Part shown: positions 33,883 through 42,400 of the stretch, piece after piece | Position numbering within the stretch: the stretch's first letter is position 1 | Layout of the letters: the number at the start of each line of letters is the position of its first letter | Origin: Leptolinea sp. UBA4782 | GTDB lineage: Bacteria > Chloroflexota > Anaerolineae > Anaerolineales > Anaerolineaceae | Assembly (NCBI GenBank): GCA_002403095.1 | Contig: DHHC01000028.1 | Coordinates: 1-48,937, forward strand | Direction of reading: 5' to 3' | Length of the DNA: 48,937 nucleotides | Program-made: the position numbers and the translations under genes | The notes under the pieces: generated by a model | What the model saw: only the letters and a program-made list of their open reading frames with translations | Databases searched by the model: none | Told to the model about the DNA's origin: nothing

Positions 33883-35166
33883 TTATAGCTCGTGCCCCAC
33901 TCCCAGCCTGAAAACCCTGAACCCTGCCTGTTTGAAAGCTTCTGCTGGCATCACGTTAACGGCATCAACCAGAAGCCGCGCGGGTGTTTGCTTTACAACC
34001 TGGGTTGCTTCCAGGCTGCGGAATTCCTTATGCCCAACCAGAACCAAGACAAGCTCAGCATCTTCCAGGGCTTTGGATAACGAATCCACTGCTGGAACTC
34101 CTTCAATCTCGGCGTCTGGTTTGTTCGGCTCAAACGCCTTGACTTGTGCGCCTTTAGCAGCCAGGTGCCGCGCAATATCCACCGCTGGAGACTCACGTAA
34201 ATCATCTACATCCGGTTTGAAGGCAAGACCCAGAACAGCAATCCGCTTGCCGTGCAGGTCCTTCCCGAGAACCTGCTGTATAAGGCGGATAACAAATTCA
34301 GGCTGGCTGTCATTGACCTGGCGTGAAGTGCGTATCAGGGTGGCGATATCCGGCGCTGCTTCCACCAGGAACCACGGGTCCACACTGATGCAATGGCCGC
34401 CCACGCCCGGTCCCGGGTTAAGGATCTTGACCCTTGGATGCAGGTTAGCGATGCGGATGGCTTCCCAGACATCTATTCCGAACCTGTCTGCCAGCCGCGA
34501 AAACTCATTGGCTATGGCAATATTCACATCCCGGTAGGTATTTTCCATCAATTTGACCATTTCAGCAGTGGTAGCATCAGTCAAGATGATCTCACCCTTT
34601 ACAAAAATACGGTAAAGGTCCCGCCCGGCTTCTGCTGAGGAGTGATTCACCCCGCCAATCACACGTGCATTTTCGATCAACTCACGCAATATCTGTCCCG
34701 GCAGCACCCTTTCAGGGGAATAGGTCAGGTAGAAATCCTCTCCCGCTTTCATCCCGCCCCGCTCCAGGATAGGTGCTACGATGCCGCAGGTTGTCATAGG
34801 AGGTGAAGTAGATTCTAGTACAACCAGGTTTCCCTGGCGCACGAATGGTGCGATCGCTTCTGCAGCCGACCGGACAAACCGCATATCCGCTTTTTTATCG
34901 TCATAGAAAGGGGTGGGCACGGCAATAATAAAAGCATCTGCTGGTTTGGGCTGATTACGGATGATAAGGTTTCCACTCGCAAGGCTTTCACTCACCAGTT
35001 CCCGCAATCCTGGCTCGTAAATATGGACATGCCCGTTTTGAAGACTTTCGACCACCCTGGGATTGGCATCCACACCGATCACCTTAATACCCCGAGAGGC
35101 AAAAGTGCTGGCGGTGGGCAAGCCGATATACCCAAGTCCCATAACACAGATTGTATTGAATTCCAT
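33883..35166 (-). CDS. wecC: UDP-N-acetyl-D-mannosamine dehydrogenase (WecC type)
   Basis: 427 residues. Matches WecC closely: ICVMGLGYIGLPTASTFA, HIYEPGLRELV, IAVPTPF, LESTSPPMTT, YSPERVLPGQI, VKLMENTYRDVNIAIANEF and the catalytic cysteine in GPGVGGHCISVDPWFLVE. It oxidises UDP-ManNAc to UDP-ManNAcA, an acidic sugar of bacterial surface glycans. The first gene of the minus operon, with GGAGCAGAG before the ATG and a promoter at 35204-35232. No UDP-GlcNAc 2-epimerase (WecB) is in the window, so the substrate supply must come from elsewhere. Confidence 0.9.
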   Translation of the reverse strand: MEFNTICVMGLGYIGLPTASTFASRGIKVIGVDANPRVVESLQNGHVHIYEPGLRELVSESLASGNLIIRNQPKPADAFIIAVPTPFYDDKKADMRFVRSAAEAIAPFVRQGNLVVLESTSPPMTTCGIVAPILERGGMKAGEDFYLTYSPERVLPGQILRELIENARVIGGVNHSSAEAGRDLYRIFVKGEIILTDATTAEMVKLMENTYRDVNIAIANEFSRLADRFGIDVWEAIRIANLHPRVKILNPGPGVGGHCISVDPWFLVEAAPDIATLIRTSRQVNDSQPEFVIRLIQQVLGKDLHGKRIAVLGLAFKPDVDDLRESPAVDIARHLAAKGAQVKAFEPNKPDAEIEGVPAVDSLSKALEDAELVLVLVGHKEFRSLEATQVVKQTPARLLVDAVNVMPAEAFKQAGFRVFRLGVGHEL

Positions 35167-35203
35167 TCTCTGCTCCGGAACGATAAAATAACCAAGCGCT
35201 GTT

Positions 35204-35232
35204 ATTTTAGCCCATAATCAAGCGGATGTCGA
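35204..35232 (-). promoter_or_regulatory. Promoter of the minus polysaccharide/PolX operon
   Basis: Read on the minus strand: TCGACA (35232-35227) and TAAAAT (35209-35204) with a 17-base spacer. Each differs from consensus at one base. The transcript would carry a short leader of about 30 bases containing the GGAGCAGAG Shine-Dalgarno of wecC. Confidence 0.65.
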
Positions 35233-35266
35233 ACACATGAAAACGGTCATGGCTAGGGGATGTGGG

Positions 35267-35280
35267 TATAATACCTGTAA
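35267..35280 (+). promoter_or_regulatory. -10 box, leaderless type, before a mini-ORF
   Basis: TATAAT at 35267-35272 lies 8 bases before the ATG at 35281, the same geometry seen at other leaderless genes in the window. The -35 is weak. It is divergent from the wecC promoter, about 35 bases away. Confidence 0.5.
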
Positions 35281-35343
35281 ATGACTAAAATCCAGATATC
35301 CGTCAACACAGTAATTTCACCCTGGAATCTTGATCATGCCTGA
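35281..35343 (+). CDS. Putative 20-residue leader peptide overlapping the next gene
   Basis: ATG at 35281 opens 20 codons (MTKIQISVNTVISPWNLDHA) ending in TGA at 35341-35343. The ATG of the GT-C-like gene (35336) lies 8 bases before the end of that stop, inside the mini-ORF. The downstream gene has no convincing Shine-Dalgarno, so ribosomes loading on a leaderless mini-ORF and reinitiating would explain its translation. The peptide is unfamiliar, and the case rests on position only. Confidence 0.4.
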   Translation: MTKIQISVNTVISPWNLDHA

Positions 35344-37345
35344 TGCCATCTCTGCAATCCTGCGGTTAGCAGCCTGGTCGCTCCTGTGGGGAATGGGAGG
35401 TTGGTGGCTGGTCCGCAACACCTTTCTACTTAAACCGTCAGAGCAATTTCTGACTGCGATAGGCCTTGGGCTTTTACTGCAAAATTGGCTGGCTAACCTG
35501 CTGGGGCGCTGGGTGGAAGTACCCCTGGCTTTCTGGCTGGCGGCGGGTGTCGTCTTTGCAGCTGGGGCATTGGTTAACCTGTTTTCAAACAAACAAGAAA
35601 CGTGGCGCATCTGGATGGCAGTGCCTATCCGGCCATGGCACCCCATCCTGCTGCTTATGCTGACCGTTCTGTTCACCCAGGTTGGCCGAGGGTTGGCTAT
35701 TTTTGATGATTACCAGAATCTGCCTGTAGCATCTTTCTTGGCCACCGGAGATATCCCTCCCCATTTCCCGCTTGATCCAGATGTTAATTTTGGTTATCAC
35801 TATGGCGGGCTTTTATTCACCGCCCAGCTTATGCACATCATTGATTTACCACCCTGGACGGCTATTGACCTGGCACGCGGTTTCAGTTTCAGCTTATCTT
35901 TGCTTCTACTCGCCCTTTTCGTTCAGAGGGTCACCGGGAGTGCACTGGCTGCCTTCCTGAGCGGATTAACGACAGCTTTCGCGGGCGGCACCCGCTGGTT
36001 GTTGCTGCTCCTGCCTGCATCCATGCTGGAGAAAGTATCGGCATCCATCACCTTACTCGGAACCTCCTCCTCTGCTGGAAATTTGATGACTGCCATTACC
36101 GGTCCCTGGCCTTTCGAGGGGGGCGGTGAGTGGGGGCTGCCTTTTGCGTTCGTGAATGGAATTGCCAACACCGGTATCCTGGGGTACCACGGGGGTGCAG
36201 GCCGTTTCGGCGGGATCATTACCGGCATCTTGCTACTCACCCATAACCGCTGGAAAGGTTGGAAGGGACCAATCCTGACCGCCATCCTGGTGGCTGCAGC
36301 TGCATTAAGCAGCGAGGTGGGTTACATGGCAATAGGCAGCGGGCTGGCTATTGTAACAGTGGTATATGCCATTCAACACCGCACTTTGCGGTTACCCAGA
36401 ACCCTCTGGCTGTGGATAGCTGTCTTTGCAGTTTCGACCATTGCAGCGGCATTTCAAGGCGGCGTATTGAGCGGCATTGCTGGCAATATTCTTTCCCCGG
36501 CCGCTGAAGGTGCCCGCCAGACATATTTTTCTTTCAATTTCGGATTCCACTGGCCGCCTTACGTTCTATCCGGGCACCTGGGTCAGTTGGCTTTGTTAAA
36601 TCCCGGGCAGCTGCTGGTTGCCCTGGCAGAAATGGGCCCGCTGGTATTGCTGCTGCCGCTGGTTGTCATGTGGGGCATAAAAGCCTACCGCTTCCAGCGC
36701 TGGTATGAAGCAGCCATCATCTTCTCAGCCCTGGCAGCCCTTGTTCTGATCTTTGTCGAATACACCGGCAACGCAGGTCCTACCGCCCTGGTACGGGTGC
36801 AAACCAGCATTCTGGGAACATGCAAAACATTTGCCATACCGCTTTTATGGTACTGGGCAAAGAAACGCTCTGAGACCATTAAGGCTTTGACCGGCGGATA
36901 CATTTTCTTGACCCTTTTCGGAGGGATGGTGCTGTTTGGTTTCCTGCTGCTCTCAATCCCAAAACCGGTCTATTCCACCTTCTTAACCGCCCTGGATGAT
37001 CAAATGTACCGCCGCCATTGGAATACCCTGCCGCAGGATGCATTAATCTTCGACCCGGTGGCTTCACGGGCACCCACGGTTTTTGCGCGCCAGACCAACT
37101 CGCATATCACCTGGTATACAGAAAAAGAAGACTGGCAAAAACTGGTTGAAGTTCCGGATCCGTACGCGATCCGGGCAGCGGGTTTCTCTTTCATTTATCT
37201 GGACAAGAATTACTGGGATAAACTGGATGGTGATTACCAGCAAATGCTGCAATCCGATTGCGTTGAGGTGGTAGACGAAGTGCAGCGTACCCGTTATCCG
37301 GAGGATTTCCGGCGTTTGCTGGATATCACCGCCTGCACCCCCTAG
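35336..37345 (+). CDS. GT-C-like polytopic membrane protein, first of a tandem pair
   Basis: 669 residues from the ATG at 35336; a TTG at 35330 opens the same frame. About 12 or more membrane segments are followed by a soluble C-terminal part (from about residue 545). The motif IFDDYQNLP in the first large outer loop (acidic pair), GDIPPHFPLDP and FGYHYGGLLF resemble GT-C-type or Chlor_Arch_YYY-like membrane proteins. The C-terminal part contains FSFIYLDKNYWDKL. It is a paralogue of the next gene: both share the GDIPPHF-LDP region, the FAGGTRWL segment and the C-terminal YIY/FD-like YW motif. Function in glycan assembly is inferred. Confidence 0.65.
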   Translation: MPDAISAILRLAAWSLLWGMGGWWLVRNTFLLKPSEQFLTAIGLGLLLQNWLANLLGRWVEVPLAFWLAAGVVFAAGALVNLFSNKQETWRIWMAVPIRPWHPILLLMLTVLFTQVGRGLAIFDDYQNLPVASFLATGDIPPHFPLDPDVNFGYHYGGLLFTAQLMHIIDLPPWTAIDLARGFSFSLSLLLLALFVQRVTGSALAAFLSGLTTAFAGGTRWLLLLLPASMLEKVSASITLLGTSSSAGNLMTAITGPWPFEGGGEWGLPFAFVNGIANTGILGYHGGAGRFGGIITGILLLTHNRWKGWKGPILTAILVAAAALSSEVGYMAIGSGLAIVTVVYAIQHRTLRLPRTLWLWIAVFAVSTIAAAFQGGVLSGIAGNILSPAAEGARQTYFSFNFGFHWPPYVLSGHLGQLALLNPGQLLVALAEMGPLVLLLPLVVMWGIKAYRFQRWYEAAIIFSALAALVLIFVEYTGNAGPTALVRVQTSILGTCKTFAIPLLWYWAKKRSETIKALTGGYIFLTLFGGMVLFGFLLLSIPKPVYSTFLTALDDQMYRRHWNTLPQDALIFDPVASRAPTVFARQTNSHITWYTEKEDWQKLVEVPDPYAIRAAGFSFIYLDKNYWDKLDGDYQQMLQSDCVEVVDEVQRTRYPEDFRRLLDITACTP

Positions 37346-37360
37346 GCGCGGGAGTTAATT

Positions 37361-39355
37361 ATGCGAGAAATGGTCTTGCTGGCAGGATGGGCAGCATTAT
37401 GGGCAATTGGCGGGTACTGGATTACCAGCGCTTCTTTTAATTTGCGGAAGAACGAACTGGCTTTATCCGGCCTGGCGGTTGGGTTGTTTTTGCAAACCCT
37501 GTTCGCCAATATGCTCGCCCGTTTTGTCAACTTACCGCTGGCATTCTGGCTGGCTGCCCTGGCTGTGTTCATCCTGGGAGTTGTTTTTACCTGTCTAAAC
37601 GACTGGCGAGGACTTTACCAGTTCAACATTGTTCCCGGTCAATGGCTGGCTTTTGCCCTGCTGGCTTACATCTTCTTTGCCATTGGGCGAGGGTTATCGC
37701 TTTTCGATGACTATGCCCACCTGCCAACCGTATCTCTTCTGGCTACCGGTGACATTCCGCCCCATTTTGCGCTTGACCCGTCTGTTCCATATTCTTATCA
37801 TTATTTTCTGATGCTGTTCGCAGCCGAACTGGTACGCATCGGTGACCTGTTCTCATGGACTGCCCTGGATGCAGCCCGCGCCCTGGCTTTCGCGCTGACA
37901 GTTATGATGGCGATTATCTGGGGACAGCGCATCACAAAAAGCCAGGCGGGCGGTATCCTTAATGGTGCCTTCCGCATGTTTGCTGGTGGCACGCGCTGGT
38001 TGATGCTCTTGCTGCCAGCAGCCGTGATCGCCTGGATATCTCCAAACATCAGCATGCTGGGCAGCGCTGCCCAAAGTGCCCCTGACTTTCAAACAGCCCT
38101 GATCGGCAACTGGGAGGTGGATGGGGCTGGAGCAGCTGTATTTCCATTTGCGTTTGCGAATGGAATAGTGCGGCCTGGCGTCCTGGGTCATGGCCCTAAC
38201 GGCATTGTTGGAGGTGCTCTGGGGCTCTTCCTTTTATTATCTTTCAACCGCTGGAAAGGCTGGAAAGGCGGTTTGGTGACAGTATTCCTGCTTGCCGCCA
38301 GCCAGTTGCTCGGAGAGGTGGGGATTGTTCTCAGCGTTGCCAGCTGGGGCTTGATGACCTTATTTTATATGCTCTCACACCATACCTGGCGGCTACCCGC
38401 CAGTCTCCAAAAATGGTGGGCGGTCCTGGTTGCCGGATGGCTGCTGGGACTGATACAGGGTGGTGCTATCGGCGGCGCACTCTTCGGCTTATTCAGTGAA
38501 AATACCCTGGGTGTAGAAACGGGCACCTACCAGTCTATGGGCGCACAGCTTGCCTGGCCTCCAGCAATTGTTTCCTCGCACCTGGGTGTACTATCCCTAT
38601 TTAATCCCGCCCAACTTTTAACTGCGCTATTTGAAATTGGTCCCATCCTGCTGGTTTTTCCCCTGGTGATTATCTGGGGGTTGAAAGCATACCGTGCCAG
38701 CCGCTGGTATGAGGTTTCGATTATCCTCTCCGCTTGTATCAGCCTGGTGCTTGTGTTCTTCCAGTTCTCCGGTTCAACCGGTGTGCGCAATACCTCCCGT
38801 TTTTATGATTTCCTGGGAACTTGCGGCTTATGGGCTGCTCCCCTGATCTGGCTCTGGTATGCAAAAAGAAAACAATGGATAAAGGTACTGATCATCGTTC
38901 TAACCGGCATCACCCTGGTTGGAGGGATCGTGCTTTTTGGCATACAGATGCCCGCAGCCCAGCAGCCGGTAACAAGCACCCTCCTCAACACCCTGGACGG
39001 CCACATGACAGAGTTGTATTGGAACAGGCTGGAACCAGATTCCATGGTTTTCGACTCCAGCGTATACCGCTCTCCGGTTATCTTCGGTCGGGGCAATGCA
39101 TCTTCCAGCACCTGGTATGAACGCAAGCCGGAATACCTGGCACTCGTCCAGGATCCGGACCCCTTCGTGCTACGGTCAGCAGGGTACAGTTACATCTATT
39201 TTGATGATCTGTATTGGGAGAAGATTGACCCAGAACGGCAGGCACGGTTCTCCAATACCTGTGTGATCACTATCGAACACCTGGAGCACCCCAACCCGCG
39301 CGATTTAACCAAAACTGAGACACGCACATTATTGGACATTCAGTCCTGTAAATAA
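37361..39355 (+). CDS. GT-C-like polytopic membrane protein, second of a tandem pair
   Basis: 664 residues with GGGAG six bases before the ATG. The architecture is the same as its upstream neighbour: an N-terminal helix pair, an acidic loop LFDDYAHLP, GDIPPHFALDP, SYHYFLMLF, FAGGTRWLMLLLPA and a C-terminal SYIYFDDLYWEKI. The two align end to end over the whole length, so this is a tandem duplication. The pair follows the polysaccharide operons without being co-oriented with the wecC operon. Substrate and polarity are unknown; a role in glycosyl transfer or polymerisation is plausible. Confidence 0.65.
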   Translation: MREMVLLAGWAALWAIGGYWITSASFNLRKNELALSGLAVGLFLQTLFANMLARFVNLPLAFWLAALAVFILGVVFTCLNDWRGLYQFNIVPGQWLAFALLAYIFFAIGRGLSLFDDYAHLPTVSLLATGDIPPHFALDPSVPYSYHYFLMLFAAELVRIGDLFSWTALDAARALAFALTVMMAIIWGQRITKSQAGGILNGAFRMFAGGTRWLMLLLPAAVIAWISPNISMLGSAAQSAPDFQTALIGNWEVDGAGAAVFPFAFANGIVRPGVLGHGPNGIVGGALGLFLLLSFNRWKGWKGGLVTVFLLAASQLLGEVGIVLSVASWGLMTLFYMLSHHTWRLPASLQKWWAVLVAGWLLGLIQGGAIGGALFGLFSENTLGVETGTYQSMGAQLAWPPAIVSSHLGVLSLFNPAQLLTALFEIGPILLVFPLVIIWGLKAYRASRWYEVSIILSACISLVLVFFQFSGSTGVRNTSRFYDFLGTCGLWAAPLIWLWYAKRKQWIKVLIIVLTGITLVGGIVLFGIQMPAAQQPVTSTLLNTLDGHMTELYWNRLEPDSMVFDSSVYRSPVIFGRGNASSSTWYERKPEYLALVQDPDPFVLRSAGYSYIYFDDLYWEKIDPERQARFSNTCVITIEHLEHPNPRDLTKTETRTLLDIQSCK

Positions 39356-39395
39356 TTCCCTTCTGGTCGCATTTTTGTTCTTCAGTCTTGTTGTA

Positions 39396-39442
39396 CAGGA
39401 GCAGTCTCTCAGACTGCTCCTGAAAATGCAGTATGCTATAAT
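39396..39442 (+). promoter_or_regulatory. secA promoter with hairpin over the -35 region
   Basis: An extended -10, TGC-TATAAT (-10 at 39437-39442), lies 21 bases before the secA ATG. A perfect 12-base stem, CAGGAGCAGTCT (39396-39407) with AGACTGCTCCTG (39411-39422) and a 3-base loop, covers the expected -35 position. It lacks a T-run, so it is either an operator-like inverted repeat or a weak terminator of the upstream gene. Confidence 0.5.
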
Positions 39443-39463
39443 CCCACCTGAGAGGTTCCCAGA

Positions 39464-42400
39464 ATGTTCAAAAATATTTTCCGCAACCTGGGGGGAGATC
39501 CCCAAAAACGTGAAATGCAAAAAATCTATCCGGTGGTCGAAGAGATCAACCGGCTTGAGTCCCAATTTGAAGCGCTGAACACAGAAGCGCTCGCAGCTAA
39601 GACCAGTGAGTTTCGAAAAACCATTGCAGATGCTCTTAGTGGCATCACTGATCCTAAAGAGCGCGCCCAGGTGGAACAGGAAACGCTGGACAGCCTGCTG
39701 CCATATGCCTTTGCCGCCGTACGCGAGGCAAGCAAACGCACCATCGGGCTGCGCCACTATGATGTTCAAATGATTGGCGGCTTCACCCTGCATAAGGGCA
39801 GAATCGCAGAGATGCGCACCGGTGAAGGCAAGACTTTGGTTGCCACCCTGCCCCTTTACCTGAATGCGCTGACTGGCAGGGGCGTCCACCTGGTTACGGT
39901 GAATGACTACCTGGCCCGGCGTGATGCGCGCTGGATGGCGCCAGTTTATAACCTGCTGGGAATGTCAGTAGGCGTCCTGCAGATGGCATCCCGCACCAAT
40001 AACGGTCAATCCGCTTTCATGATTAACCTTGAGAAGACTTCTGCCATCGAAGACCAGCATCAGCTGGAGATGGTGCCAAGGGTTGAGGCATACCGGGCCG
40101 ATATTACCTATGGGACCAACAGTGAGTATGGCTTCGATTACCTGCGCGACAACCTGACCATGCGCCTGGATGAGCGCGTCCAGCGCGGGCATTATTATGC
40201 CATCGTGGATGAGGTAGACAATATCCTGATCGACGAAGCCCGCACGCCCCTGATCATTTCCGGACCGGCCTCTGAAGATACCGAGCTGTACAATACCATG
40301 GCAAAAGTGGTGCGCCAGCTCAATCCTGAAGACTATGAAATCAGTGAGAAGGACCGCTCAGTCACAGTTTCGGAAATTGGTGAAGCCCATGTAGAGGAGA
40401 TTCTCGGGCAGCCCCTGCGCGACCCGGAGAGGCCTGAGGACATCACCCCTGAACAAGCCCGCCTGCTTGGTCACCTGGAACAGGCGCTGAAAGCCCAGTT
40501 CTTATTCAAGCGGAACAAAGACTACCTTGTCCAGGCTGGTAAAGTGGTCATCGTGGATGAGTTCACCGGCCGCTTAATGCCCGGAAGGCGCTGGTCCGAA
40601 GGCCTGCACCAGGCGGTTGAAGCCAAAGAAGGTGTCAAGGTTGAACCGGAAAACGTGACCTATGCCACCATCACCCTCCAGAACTACTTCCGCATGTACC
40701 AGAAACTGGCGGGTATGACAGGTACCGCCCTGACTGAAGCCGAAGAGTTTGCCAAGATTTACAAATTGGAAGTTTTTCCCATTCCCACCAACCTGGAATA
40801 CCTTGCCTCGAAGGAGAACTCCAGCCTGGTTGAAGTGGAAAGTAAAGATGAAGACGGGTATAAGTATGCCTTTTACGCCCGCCGGGACGATCCTGCTAAG
40901 AAACCAGTGTATTGGAGAAGAAAAGACTACACTGATGTGGTTTACCGCACTGAAGAAGCCAAGCTTCGCTCCATCACCCGTGAGATCATCTACTGTCACA
41001 TCCTGGGAAGACCGCTGCTTACAGGCACAACCTCAGTCGAGCACTCCGAGCGCCTGTCAGAACGGCTGCAGGCCGAACCGGTGCGCCGATTGCTGCAGGT
41101 ACTGCTGCTGCGCGAATTATGGATGAAAGCCAATAACGCTGCCATGATTGAGCGGTCAGTACCTGAACTGCAAGTTTTGAACAAGCCCTTCGAGGACCTA
41201 AACCCCTCTGACCTGCGTCCTTTGGCTAAGAGCTTCAACATCACCCTCAACCTGGAGGAACCGGAGAATATCGCCCGGCTGCTGGAAATGCTCGGTTTTC
41301 CAGCCAAATTTGGACCGCGGTTGCTGCAGGTGGTCAAAGGCGGTATTCCTCACCAGGTGTTGAACGCTCGCAGGCACGATGAAGAATCGCTTATTATTGC
41401 CCGCGCCGGGGCTTACGGCGCTGTCACCATTGCCACCAATATGGCCGGCCGTGGCGTTGACATCAAACTTGGCGGTGAACTCCTGGATGATGTACTGCGT
41501 GATACCAACCGGGTGCTGTTGAAGGCAACCGGTGATCCCTATGCCCTTAATAACGCCGAGCGCATGGCATTGCTGAAGAAAATTGATCCTGCAGATTACG
41601 GTGTTTATGAAGAGTCGGTGGCCGCATTTGTTGAATACATGGAAAACATGGAACAGGTGCGCGCCCTGGGCGGTTTACATGTGGTAGGTTCAGAACGCCA
41701 TGAAGCCCGCCGGATCGACAACCAGCTGCGCGGACGTGCCGCCCGCCAGGGCGATCCTGGATCATCCCGGTTTTACCTATCACTGGAAGACGAGCTGATG
41801 CGCCTGTTTGGCGGGGCACAGGTCGAAGGCCTGTGGAAACGCATGATGTTCGACGACAGCCAGCCGATCGAAATGGCAATCCTCGGCAGGCTGGTGGAAC
41901 AGTCACAGGAACGGGTGGAAGGCACTAACTTTGATATCCGCAAGCATTTGCTTGAATATGATGACGTCTTGAACAGCCAGCGTACCCGTATCTACGGGCA
42001 GCGCGACCGCGTCTTCACCAAAGAAGACCTGAGTGATGATGTATTGGAGATGCTGCGCACCGAATTGCAGAACCGGGTCCAGGTTGCCCTGAAAGATACC
42101 GAAGGCCCCTGGAAACTGCTGGCATTCCTGGAAGAGATCCAACCTGCCTTCCAGTACGAAGACCTGGCTTACCCATCATTTGCTTACCGCTTGATGATCG
42201 ACAAGATCCGGACAGGGATTCCCGGCCATGCAGCCACTGAAAATGACATTCGTAATTCAGTGCTTGACCTGGCTGATCTTGCTTTGACAGCAGAACGCGA
42301 CCACACCCTCCACAGTGTGCTGGAATTGATGGACCGCTCAGAGGATAACCTGCGCAACCAGGTGGATGACCGCGTCGAGACGCTGGATACCTTTTTCTCC

